Source: CAWFLT01 sp963816795 (GTDB lineage Bacteria; Acidobacteriota; Vicinamibacteria; Vicinamibacterales; SCN-69-37). From it: DNA of 64,000 nucleotides. Made by a program: the position numbers and the translations under genes. Positions 1 through 8,905 of this stretch are shown here, piece after piece (positions within the stretch are counted from its first letter, which is position 1; every line of letters begins with the position of its first letter). The stretch spans positions 620,001-684,000 of the forward strand of contig CAWFLT010000014.1 of NCBI GenBank assembly GCA_963816795.1, given 5' to 3'. The notes beneath the pieces were generated by a model. That model saw only the letters and a program-made list of their open reading frames with translations, searched no databases and was not told the DNA's origin.

Positions 1-1475
1 CATCCGGCGAGCGCGGCGCCAGCGCGGCGGCCCGCTTGAACGCCGACAGGGCCTGCGCGTCGTGCCGGAGTGAGGAGTGCGCAGTGGCGAGGCGCAGCGT
101 CGCGTCGAGGTTCGTCGGATCGTCAGCGAGGATGCGATCCAGGACCGGAATGACCTTGGCGTACTCACCTCGCACGAAGAGGCCCGAGGCCTGCTCCAGC
201 CGATCGAACAGATGCGTCATGTCGGCAGGACGAGGTGCGTCCTTCCTGACCACGGGCGCCGCGCCGGCGCTGACGTATCCGAGACTGGCGAGTTTCTGTT
301 TCGCGTCAGGCGTGAGCGCCTCCGGCTGGCGTGCCGTATCTGGCTGACGGGACCGGGTAGTCATCGAGCGCAGCGCGGAGGGCGCGGGGCACGTCGGCGG
401 TCCGGCCCTGGTCGTGTTGTTCCGCCGAATCGGCGGCGAGGTCGTACAGCTCGAACGTCCCAGCGAAAATCGCCTTCTGTCGCCCCAGCACCGCCATGAT
501 CTGCGGCTGCCAGCCGTACTCGAGGAAGGGTTTCATGGCCTCGCCGATCACCACCTCCGGTTCAGGTGCCGGCAGGCGGGTGGCGCCATCGAGCCCAGCC
601 AGAGCGGCAACGGTATGGAACACGCGGCGCGTGCTGACCGGCGTGTCGACAACCGCCGCGTCGATACCCGGACCGGCCACCACGAACGGCACGAGCATCG
701 TCGATTGATACAGGAGGTGTCCGTGCTGCGACTCGCCGTGGTCGCCGAGTCCCTCCCCGTGATCGCCCACCACGACCATCGCGCGTGGGCCCGGTGCGCG
801 CTGCTCGAACGCCGCCACGAGGCGCCCGAGCTGGTCGTCCATCGCGGCGACCTCGCCGAGATACGGACGTGCCGCGAAGCGCGTCCCGAAGGGCTCGGCG
901 GCCGCGTACGGCGCGTGCGGATCGAAGTAATGGACCCACAGGAAGAGCGGCTGGGTCGACGGCGTGGCGAGATACGCGAGCGCCTGGTCAGTCGTCTCGC
1001 GCGACGTGCGCTCGCTGCCGCCGGCAGGCAGGCTGTCGTCGTAGACGTCGAACCCACGCGCGAGTCCGAACCGGCGCGACAATACGAACGCCGAGACGAA
1101 CGCCGCGGTGCGGTACCCGGCGTCCTTGAGCCGGCCCGCCAGAACGGGGTGCTGACTCGACAGCGAACGGCCGTTCTCGTGCACGCCATGGCCGGCCGGA
1201 TACAGGCCGGTCATCATCGCGCTGTGCGCCGGCACGGTTTCTGGCGCGGTGGCGTACGCCTGCCGATAGCGGCGTCCGCGCGAAGCCACCGCGTTGAAGG
1301 CCGGGGTCTCGATGCCGGCCGCCTCGGGTCCAATCGCGTCGGCGCGCGTGGTGTCGAGCGTCACGAGCAGGATCGAGGGACGTCCAGCGGCGGGCACCGG
1401 CGATTCGGGCGCCGGGCCCGTGCAGCCGAACACGACCGTGCCGGCCAGTCCGACCACCAGCAGCCGTCGCCTCAC
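1..1475 (-). CDS. Lipoprotein sulfatase/alkaline-phosphatase-fold protein with C-terminal TPRs (partial, frameshifted)
   Basis: The protein starts at 1475 with a lipoprotein signal (lipobox Cys at residue 18, VVFGC) and continues into a sulfatase/alkaline-phosphatase-superfamily domain: metal-binding LVTLDTTRAD, then ETVPAHSAMMTG near residue 80, and a late VVGDHGEGLGDHGE metal motif. Where true sulfatases have the formylglycine Cys/Ser, this protein has Thr-Val-Pro-Ala-His, so it may be a phosphohydrolase or a divergent sulfatase. The open frame stops at 306, but the other frame continues without interruption from about 345 to position 1 (EALTPDAKQKLASLGYVS, then TPR-like helices). One extra G around 325-340 explains the break. 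The 3' end lies outside the window. The family is common in acidobacterial secretomes; the substrate is unknown. Confidence 0.8.
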
Positions 1476-1488
1476 GGCCGCAGCATAC

Positions 1489-1608
1489 CAACCTTCGCCA
1501 ATCGCTCGCTTCGCCTTGTCCGCCGTAGCTGCGCCGTGAGGCGCGTTCAGCGGAGGTGATCGCGGCTACGGTTGGCAAGCCGCGTCAGGCGAGCGCGTGC
1601 GAAGGTTG
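1489..1608. repeat. Intergenic inverted repeat between divergent genes
   Basis: Arms at 1489-1509 (CAACCTTCGCC...CGCTCGC) and 1589-1608 (GCGAGCG...GCGAAGGTTG) are near-complementary and flank about 80 bases. The repeat lies in the intergenic region between the divergent sulfatase-fold and TonB-receptor genes, so it could influence their promoters or be a repeat-element relic. Confidence 0.5.
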
Positions 1609-1657
1609 TCCCCCGAAGCTGTGAGCGTAGCGAGCGATCAGCGAAGGGGGACCGCGT

Positions 1658-1686
1658 TTGACATGCCCGGGCCACCGCCATAGCAT
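1658..1686 (+). promoter_or_regulatory. Candidate sigma-70 promoter of the TonB receptor
   Basis: A perfect TTGACA at 1658-1663 is followed after 17 bases by TAGCAT at 1681-1686. The expected transcription start would fall a few bases before the ATG at 1697, so the mRNA could be nearly leaderless. This is pattern-based only. Confidence 0.4.
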
Positions 1687-1696
1687 CGCTCGACTC

Positions 1697-4471
1697 ATGC
1701 GGACCCGGCTCGGGGTGTGGCTGGCGCTCGGCGCACTGCTGATTTCGAGTACCGCGTCGGCGCAACAGCCCGCCGCGATCGCGGGCCAGATCGTTGACGT
1801 CACCGGCGCCCCGGTCGAGGGCGCCACCATCGCGCTCACCGGAAACAGCCTGCTGGCGCCGCGCACCGCGACGACCAACGCGGATGGGCGGTACCGCCTG
1901 GATCTGCTCGCGGCCGGCACCTACACGATCACGGTCGAAAAAGCAGGCGTCGGGCGGCTCACAGGCACGATCGTCGCGTCGAGCAGCCGCGACACGACCG
2001 GCGACTTCATCCTCGGCGCGAACATCACCGAGAAGATCGCCGTCACATCGTCGTCACCCGACGTCAACCTCGCCTCGACCGAAATCACGTTCAGCTACAA
2101 GCGGGAGTTCATCGACAGCCTGCCGCTCGAGCGCAGCTACAAGGGGTTGCTGCAGTTGACGCCCGGGGTCGCGGAGAACGGGACGTTCGCGCCCAACGGC
2201 GGCGGCAGCCGGCAGGACAACACCTACCTCATCGACGGCGCGAGCATCACCAACCCGCTGTTCGGCTATCTGTCGACCGAGGTCAACGAGCTCGACGTCG
2301 CCGAGGTCCACATCAAGCGTGGCGCCGTGTCAGCCGAGTCTGGCCGATCGCAGGGCTTCATCACGAACGTCGTCACCAAATCAGGCACGAACCGGCTGAT
2401 GGGCACGTACCGGTTCGAAGCGATACCGGCGGCGTGGATTCAGGAGTCGGATCGGCAGGTGCGGGCGTCGACCGACCGCTGGATCAACGCCGCGGGCGCC
2501 GGCGGGCCGATCGTCCGAAACAAGCTGTTTCTCTACGGCTCGGGGCGGCTGTTCTCGTCCACGACTGCCGGCGCCGCCAACTTCTTCGGTCCGCTGCCTG
2601 ACGCCAAGGACAAGAGTCACGAACTGTTCGCCAAGGTCACGGCGATGCCGGTACCGGCCGCGGTGCTGAACGTGAGCTACCGCCATCGGCCATCGGAAGC
2701 GGAGAACGCCGACATCGGCCCCGAAGACTCGCCGGCGGTCGGCACGAATGGCGAGGGCATCAACCGGCTGTTCAAGATCGGCTACGACTGGCTCGTGAGC
2801 AACCGTACGGTCATCAGCGCGCGGGTCGTCCACCTGGACGAGAACGCCGAGCGCGTGGCGCTCACCGAGCTCGGGTTTCAGCCTGCGTTCGATCCGTTCG
2901 GCCTGGCGGCGATGGGACACGTGCGGGTCGGCGGCCTCTTCGTCGGCGGAGCCGAACAGCAGTTCAACCGTCAGGATTATCGAAGCGACGAAGTCCGCGT
3001 GACCGTGGCGCGGCCATTCGAGGCCGGCCGCCTGCTGCACCAGGTCAAGGTCGGCTATACGTGGAGTCAGGCTCGCGAGCATCTCACGCGAAAGAGCAAC
3101 GGCTGGGGCGATCTCAGCCCCGTGATCATCACTTACAACGGCGCACCGCGATCGGTCGTTCGAGCGCTGTACTACCCGGATCAGCCGAGCCAGATCAGCC
3201 GCGCGAGAACCGACGCGTTCTTCGTGCAGGACGACGTGGCCGTCGGCACGCGATTGACGATCAACGCCGGGTTGTTGCTGACGCGGGATCAGTTCATCCA
3301 GGATGAGGCGGAGAGCGTGCCCGGCGTGCCGGCGCCCGTGTTCACGCCCGGCCCCTTTCTCACGTTCGGCATGGGCCAGCAGGTGCAACCGCGCATCGGG
3401 CTCAATTATCAACTGCGGAAGGACACGACCGACAAGGTCTACGTCAACTGGGGCCGCTACTCCGGCCTCGATCAGAAGAGCGGGGCGCGCAGCATGGCCT
3501 CAGCCCGCCTCTATCAGGAGTTGGCGGACTTCGACGCGCTCACTGGCGAGCTCCTGGTTCAACGCATCGCGCCAGGAACGGCCTCGAAGGCCATCGTGCC
3601 CGAGGTTCGTCCGCCGTACATGGATGAGGTCGTCCTGGGGTACGCGACGCCGTTGCCTGACGGCTGGACGCTGGACGCGTTTTTCATGTACCGCGACACC
3701 GACGACATCATCGAGGATGCGCCGACGGTGCTGCCCGAGTCCGGGTTCGTCTACGCCAACGATCCGCAAGCCGATCGGAAGTACACGACCGTGATGGTCG
3801 AGCTCAACCGGAGCTTGCGCGATCGCTGGGCGATGAACGCGAGCTACGCGTGGAGCCGCTTGTCAGGCACGTTCGATCTCGACTACGACCTGTCGGCGCC
3901 GGTGCTGAACACCGCGTCGCTCGTCGACGACGGTCCTGGCGGGTTCACCGCCGATGGGTTCCGCCGCGGCGTGCTCAGCCAGGATCGCACGCACGTCCTG
4001 AAGATCCTGGCGACCTGGCAGCCGGAGTGGCTGGAGCATCTGAACCTGGGCGTCTACGTCCGGACGCAGAGCGGCGTGCCGTGGGAAGCGCGCGGACTCT
4101 CCTGGGCGAGCGGGTCGCACCTGATCCGGCTGCTCGAACCCGCCGGCAGCCACCGCACCTTGCTCTGGACCAATGTCGACGCGTCGGCAAGATACGGCAT
4201 CCCGCTCGGCGGACGCCGGATGCTGCGGCTGGAAGCACGCGTCCTCAACGTCTTCAATCAGGAGACCGGGCTCCGGGTGAACACGCGCCTGTTCGAGAAC
4301 GCGCGCAACAACTCCGACCTCCAGAATCCGCCGCCCAACGACTGCCGTTCCTGTTGGACCGACGCCTACGCCGCGCAGCAGCTCAACAACCAGCCGAGCC
4401 TGACGTTCGGACAGCCAATCGCCTACGCACCGCAGCGGCGGGCGCTCTTCTCGGTGGTGTTCGACTTCTGA
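1697..4471 (+). CDS. TonB-dependent receptor with carboxypeptidase-regulatory-like domain
   Basis: About 924 residues in the outer membrane. The chosen ATG at 1697 opens directly into a signal peptide (MRTRLGVWLALGALL, cleavage near ASA-QQ); an upstream TTG at 1658 would put 13 unlikely residues before it. After the signal comes a CarboxypepD_reg-like beta-sandwich (about residues 25-105, starting AAIAGQIVDVTGAPVEGA), then a plug with NTYLIDGASITNP, then a long beta-barrel ending in a terminal aromatic (VVFDF), as in porins and TonB receptors. Acidobacteria carry many such proteins for uptake of oligosaccharides or peptides; no adjacent gene indicates the ligand. Confidence 0.9.
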   Translation: MRTRLGVWLALGALLISSTASAQQPAAIAGQIVDVTGAPVEGATIALTGNSLLAPRTATTNADGRYRLDLLAAGTYTITVEKAGVGRLTGTIVASSSRDTTGDFILGANITEKIAVTSSSPDVNLASTEITFSYKREFIDSLPLERSYKGLLQLTPGVAENGTFAPNGGGSRQDNTYLIDGASITNPLFGYLSTEVNELDVAEVHIKRGAVSAESGRSQGFITNVVTKSGTNRLMGTYRFEAIPAAWIQESDRQVRASTDRWINAAGAGGPIVRNKLFLYGSGRLFSSTTAGAANFFGPLPDAKDKSHELFAKVTAMPVPAAVLNVSYRHRPSEAENADIGPEDSPAVGTNGEGINRLFKIGYDWLVSNRTVISARVVHLDENAERVALTELGFQPAFDPFGLAAMGHVRVGGLFVGGAEQQFNRQDYRSDEVRVTVARPFEAGRLLHQVKVGYTWSQAREHLTRKSNGWGDLSPVIITYNGAPRSVVRALYYPDQPSQISRARTDAFFVQDDVAVGTRLTINAGLLLTRDQFIQDEAESVPGVPAPVFTPGPFLTFGMGQQVQPRIGLNYQLRKDTTDKVYVNWGRYSGLDQKSGARSMASARLYQELADFDALTGELLVQRIAPGTASKAIVPEVRPPYMDEVVLGYATPLPDGWTLDAFFMYRDTDDIIEDAPTVLPESGFVYANDPQADRKYTTVMVELNRSLRDRWAMNASYAWSRLSGTFDLDYDLSAPVLNTASLVDDGPGGFTADGFRRGVLSQDRTHVLKILATWQPEWLEHLNLGVYVRTQSGVPWEARGLSWASGSHLIRLLEPAGSHRTLLWTNVDASARYGIPLGGRRMLRLEARVLNVFNQETGLRVNTRLFENARNNSDLQNPPPNDCRSCWTDAYAAQQLNNQPSLTFGQPIAYAPQRRALFSVVFDF

Positions 4472-4480
4472 GAAGAGTGG

Positions 4481-4580
4481 ATACCCCGCGCCGACTTACG
4501 GCGCGGGCCCGAGGCGCGGGGGTGGGGCCCCGCGCCTGTAATTTTGGAGGACACGGAGAAGAGCTAGAGGCGCGGAGAAA
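4481..4580. repeat. GC-rich double-hairpin repeat (family A copy 1)
   Basis: Two hairpins lie between the convergent TonB receptor and aminotransferase genes: CCGCGCC-7 nt-GGCGCGG, and GGCGCGGGG facing CCCCGCGCC. A purine-rich module with CACGGAGAA and GCTAGAGG follows. The same two modules recur at 14051-14148 in the opposite order, and the hairpin core recurs at 10242-10272, so this is a dispersed repeat rather than a simple terminator. Confidence 0.7.
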
Positions 4581-4602
4581 AACGGGCGATGGCCCGCCCG
4601 CC

Positions 4603-6240
4603 TCAGGCTAACGGCGAATGGCGGCCGCGGCTGGGCGCACGGACGCGGGCCGAGTCGGCCTGCTGCAGGCGATGCAGTGCGGCGACCAGCGGCTCGAGGT
4701 GCTCACGCCGGCAATACCCCATCAGCCCAATCTGGAACCAATTGCGGCGGACAAGATACTCGCTCTGATAGGCAACGAGGAGGCCTTCGCGCTGCAGGTC
4801 GTCGCCGAGCGTGGTCGCGCTGACCGTGGCGGGGAGGGCGATCGTCACGACCGCCGGTGTAGCCGCCGCGTCGTCGACCAGAATCGGCAGCCCGAGCTCG
4901 CGGAGTTTCGGCCGCAGCCAGGCCGAGAGGGCGGCCATCTGCTCGAAGGGCTCGCTGCTGTCGAACCGCATCAGCGCGGCGTCGAGCGCCGCAATCAGGT
5001 TCGACGAATGCGTAAACGGAATGCCGCTTTTCTCGGCGTAGAACCCGAGATCGAGGTAGCGCGGCAGGCGCGTCGGCTCGGCGGCGACGTCGTGCGCATG
5101 GAACACGAACGACAGGCCCGGCAGCGACGCGATCGCCTTGCCGCTCGCGCCTGAGGCGAGATACACGCCGTCGAGATTGACGGGCACGGCGCCGATCGCG
5201 CTGACGCAATCGAGACAGAGCAGGACGCCGCGCGCGCGCGCGAGGGCCCGCAGGGCGTCGAGGTCGTTCAGCATGCCCGTAGAGGTCTCACTCACGACCG
5301 CCCAGAGCCACCGCGCGCCCGACCGGGTGATCGCCTGACCGACGCGCGCGAGATCGATGGGCTCGCCCCACTCGAATTGGACCGCGCCATGGACCAGACG
5401 CATGCGGCGGGCATGATCGATCAGCCGTTCGCCGAACTCGCCGTTGCTGATGACGATCCCGGGCGCGTCGAGCAACGAAATCTGACCGGCCACGACGTCA
5501 TTCGACAGCGTGCCCGAGCCGAGCAACACCTCGACCCGCGGCGCCCCGACCAGACGGCACAGCCGCTCCTTGGTCCGGTGGAACTCCTCCCTGAACCGGG
5601 CGTCGCGGTGATACACCGGCAGACGCTCGAACGCCGCCCGGACCTCCGGGGAGAGCGGCACGGGACCGGGAAGAAAGCTGAACGGCTCCCCTTTTGGCGA
5701 AAACGAGGGCGCCGACGATTCCTGGAAGCCTTCGAACGTGATGTACATCGGCTGAAACTGGGCGTCTTCGGTGCCGACCTTGGGCCCGAAGGGCACGAAT
5801 CCGAGGTGGTGGTAGAGCTTCTCCTGCCTCAGGGTGCCGGAAATCAGGGCGAGGTCGTAGCCCCGCGCCCGACCGGCGCGGACGACGAGATCGACGAGGC
5901 CGCGGAACACGACCCCGCGCCGATGGGTCGGCCGAACGGCCAGGAGGCGCAATTCGCAGATTTTCCGATCCTCGGGCAGGTAGGAGTCGACGTTGCCGAG
6001 CTTCTCGTCCAGCGAGAAGGGCCGGTCGCCCCGCAGGGCAATCATGCCCACGACCCGGTCCTGGTCGATGGCCACCACGTAGAGGTTCTGATCGTGGAAG
6101 CGATCGACGTGCCGGCGCTCGGCGTTGACCTCGTGCTGAGGGATTTCCTCGACGAAGGTCTCGTATGCCAGCTCGAAGATCTGCTCGAACTCCCAAAGCT
6201 CGTTCGCGATCTTGAAGCGGACTGGGCCCGAGTAAGTCAC
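4603..6240 (-). CDS. GNAT acetyltransferase-class V aminotransferase fusion
   Basis: 545 residues, starting at a GTG. Residues 1-165 form a GNAT-type acyltransferase domain: VVGMIALRGDRP strand, ICELRLLAVRPTHRRGVVFRGL as the acetyl-CoA P-loop region, and LYHHLGFVPFG near its end. From about residue 190 (FLPGPVPLSPEV) to the end is a class-V PLP aminotransferase of the alanine/serine-glyoxylate type: LGSGTLSNDVVA phosphate-binding turn, CLDCVSAIG carrying the Asp that contacts the PLP ring nitrogen, and ASGASGKAI carrying the probable Schiff-base Lys near 368. Both domains look complete. The fusion suggests an amino acid made by transamination is then acylated, but no substrate can be read. 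It stands alone between opposed genes. Confidence 0.8.
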   Translation of the reverse strand: MTYSGPVRFKIANELWEFEQIFELAYETFVEEIPQHEVNAERRHVDRFHDQNLYVVAIDQDRVVGMIALRGDRPFSLDEKLGNVDSYLPEDRKICELRLLAVRPTHRRGVVFRGLVDLVVRAGRARGYDLALISGTLRQEKLYHHLGFVPFGPKVGTEDAQFQPMYITFEGFQESSAPSFSPKGEPFSFLPGPVPLSPEVRAAFERLPVYHRDARFREEFHRTKERLCRLVGAPRVEVLLGSGTLSNDVVAGQISLLDAPGIVISNGEFGERLIDHARRMRLVHGAVQFEWGEPIDLARVGQAITRSGARWLWAVVSETSTGMLNDLDALRALARARGVLLCLDCVSAIGAVPVNLDGVYLASGASGKAIASLPGLSFVFHAHDVAAEPTRLPRYLDLGFYAEKSGIPFTHSSNLIAALDAALMRFDSSEPFEQMAALSAWLRPKLRELGLPILVDDAAATPAVVTIALPATVSATTLGDDLQREGLLVAYQSEYLVRRNWFQIGLMGYCRREHLEPLVAALHRLQQADSARVRAPSRGRHSPLA

Positions 6241-6334
6241 GATGGGCCGCGATTATAACCGGGTACGACGGCCTGGGAAGAGGAGACCGTTCGGGACCGC
6301 AATTCTCCTGCCGACCTTGATAGGATGCCGCGAT

Positions 6335-8045
6335 ATGTGGCGCAAGACTGCTGTGCTTTTTTTCACGCTGATCGCCGGGCTCGGACCAATAGGCCAGGCC
6401 CAACAGGCCTCCCCTCTGACGTCGCTCCAGACCACGGCGGAACGGTCGGGATTCAAGTCCACTTCGACGTATGAGGACGTCGTCAAGTTCATGATGGCCG
6501 TCGACGCCGCCTCCCCCAACGTCTATTACGTGACGTACGGGAAAACGTACGAGGGCCGGGCGATGCCCATGGCCGTGGTCGGCGCCGGGCTCAAGGACGG
6601 CAGCCCGGCAGCGGTCCGCGCGAGCAACCGCCTGAGGGTCCACATCCAGGCCAACATCCACGCCGGCGAGGTGGAGGGCAAGGAATCGGCACAGAAGCTG
6701 CTACGCGAGCTGGCCATGGGCCAGCACGCGGACTGGCTGAAGAGCATGGTGTTCCTCATCACGCCGATCTTCAACGCCGACGGCAACGAGCGATTCTCGC
6801 TGACCAACCGGCAGCGTCAGAACGGGCCCGTCAACGGCATGGGGACCCGCCAGAACGCCCAGAACCTGAACATCAATCGCGACTTCATGAAGCTCGACAC
6901 GCCGGAGGGCCAGGCGTTCGTCAAGCTCTGGAACGACTACGACCCGCACGTGGGCTTCGATCTGCACACGTCAGACGGCTCGTATCACGGCTACTACCTC
7001 ACCTATTCCCCGCCGCTCAATCCAGCGACGAGCGACGCCATCATGACCACCATGAAGGACGAGTGGTTCCCGTTCGTCACCAGGAGCGTGAAAGCGAAGC
7101 ACGGCTGGGACACGTATTACTACGGCAACGCGTCGGGCGGCGGACCGGGCGATCGGCGGCGGACGCCGCGGAGGCGGCGCCGCGCCGATGTGCAACCCGC
7201 CGGAGACGCCGACGCCGGCCGGAGCGGTCTCGCCGCCGCCCGGCCCCGCGACGACGCCGGATCCGACGCGGACGTGGGGCACCTTCGAGCACGTGCCCCG
7301 CTTCCACAACAACTACGTCGGCATGCGGAACCGGTTTGCCCTGCTGAGCGAGGCCTACGCCTACGCGACGTTCGAGGATCGCATCAAGGCGACGAACTAC
7401 TTCATGGAAGAAGCGCTGGCGTTCGCCCATCAGCACGCCGACCGGATCAAGAAACTGGCGGCCCAGGCCGACCAGGAGTCGATCGTCGGAAAGACGCTGG
7501 GGACACGCTCGGCGATTAAGGTGGACGGCACCACCGAGATTCTGATGGGCGAAGTCGAAGACGAGCTCAATCCGGTGAACAGCGCGTGCATGAACCGCCG
7601 GAAAAACGTGGTGAAAGCCGAGGTGATGCGCAACGGCCTCTGGTTCGCGCCGACGTCGACGGAGGTCGTGGCGGCCGAGTACTACGTGCCGGAAACTGCG
7701 ACCAAGGCGATCGAGCTCCTGCGGGCGCACGGCATCCAGATGCGCCGGCTGACCGCACCGGTGCGCGGCGTCGAGCAGTTCGGGATCACCGGCAATACAC
7801 AACGGCCGGCGAGCGGGAGCATCGACACCGGCAACCACGCACTTCGGACGCTGCAGGGCGACTGGCAGGCGGCCGCCGACGTCACGGTTCCGGCCGGCGC
7901 CTGGGCTGTGCCCATGAACCAGCCGCTCGCGCGTCTCGCCTTCTATCTGCTCGCGCCGACGTCAGACGACGGCCTGACAACGTGGAACGCGCTCGACGAC
8001 CTCCTCCAGGACGGGAAGGTGTATCCGATCACGCGGAAGCGGTGA
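6335..8045 (+). CDS. Secreted M14 zinc carboxypeptidase-like protein (frameshifted)
   Basis: The ATG at 6335 is preceded by AGGA and opens into a signal peptide (TAVLFFTLIAGL, cleavage near GQAQQ). The mature domain has the M14 zinc motif HxxE in NIHAGEVEGKE near residue 108, the NINRDFMKLDTPEG segment, and the third zinc ligand in FDLHTSDGSYHGYY. The frame breaks at about 7140, within a Gly/Arg-rich stretch after YYGNASGGG. It resumes in the next frame (ADRAIGGG, then WGTFEHVPRFHNNYVGMRNRF) and runs to the stop at 8045. A single base change repairs it. Role: extracytoplasmic peptide hydrolysis, probably nutritional. Confidence 0.85.
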
Positions 8046-8119
8046 CTCCGTAGGGCGGCTGGGGTTGTCAGCCGCCACCTGGCCGCGACTCGAACCCCGA
8101 GCCGCGCTACGATCGTCTC

Positions 8120-8719
8120 GTGTCCTGGATTGACACTCAGCTTCGTGCGCGCGACATACGAGATGAAGCTGTCCTGAGGGCGATGGCAGCCGTGCCGCGT
8201 GCGGAGTTCGTGCCGGCCGAACATCGGCACGAAGCGACCGACGACCATCCGCTGCCGATTGGCGCCGGACAGACCATCTCGCAGCCCTATATCGTCGCCT
8301 GGATGACGCAGGAGCTCGGCGTCGCTCACGGCATGCGCGTGCTGGAGATCGGAACGGGGTCGGGATATCAGACCGCGATTCTCCTCGAGCTGGGCGCCGA
8401 GGTCTTCAGCCTGGAACTGGTGCCGGAATTGGCCGCACAGGCGCTCGAGACGCTCACGCGTCTCGGGTACGTGTCGCATCTCCACCTGCGAACCGGATCG
8501 GGCTACGGCGGCTGGCCAGACGCCGCGCCGTTCGACCGGATCCTCCTGACCGCCTCACCGCCCGAACTGCCCCAGACGCTGGTCGATCAGCTCGCCGATC
8601 CCGGCCGGCTCGTCGCGCCGGTCGGCACGGACTGGCAGCAGATCGTCGTCGTCGACAAGCGCGACGGCGTCATCCGCCGCCGCGAGACGATCGCCGTGCG
8701 ATTTGTGCCTATGAAATAG
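8120..8719 (+). CDS. pcm: Protein-L-isoaspartate O-methyltransferase
   Basis: 199 residues from a GTG start. It has the PCMT hallmarks: RAEFVPAEHRHEATDDHPLPIGAGQTISQPYIVA (the substrate-binding QTISQPY loop), SAM motif VLEIGTGSGYQTAILLELG, and DRILLTASPPELPQTLVDQL. It transfers a methyl from SAM to isoaspartyl residues in damaged proteins as a first repair step in the cytosol. The length matches the family. Its stop codon is the first triplet of a long palindromic repeat shared with the convergent rseP. Confidence 0.95.
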   Translation: MSWIDTQLRARDIRDEAVLRAMAAVPRAEFVPAEHRHEATDDHPLPIGAGQTISQPYIVAWMTQELGVAHGMRVLEIGTGSGYQTAILLELGAEVFSLELVPELAAQALETLTRLGYVSHLHLRTGSGYGGWPDAAPFDRILLTASPPELPQTLVDQLADPGRLVAPVGTDWQQIVVVDKRDGVIRRRETIAVRFVPMK

Positions 8720-8902
8720 ATCTTTTCAACACGAAGAGCACGAAGCACACGAAGGAGGACGAAGGCCACGAAGGTTACGATACGGAAAGCGATTTGCGAA
8801 AACGCTTGTCGACAAGCGATCTTTCGCAAAGCATTCCGATCGTATTCTTCGTGCCCTTCGTCCCCTTCGTGTGCTTCGTGCCCTTCGTGTTTGAAAGATC
8901 TT
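8719..8902. repeat. 184-bp imperfect palindrome built of CACGAAG repeats
   Basis: The left arm consists of repeated CACGAAG/CACGAAGG units and the right arm of CTTCGTG units. The inner part is also paired, around a perfect 16-bp palindrome CGCTTGTCGACAAGCG at 8803-8818. The structure fills the whole gap between the stop codons of pcm and rseP, so transcripts from either side end in a very long stem. It could act as a bidirectional terminator or mRNA stabiliser. Confidence 0.85.
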
Positions 8903-8905
8903 GTG

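Noticed and set aside
8076..8100. T-loop-like GGTTCGAGTC on the minus strand, suggesting a tRNA
   Set aside because: Flanking bases do not form a T-stem or an acceptor stem; no anticodon arm is present.
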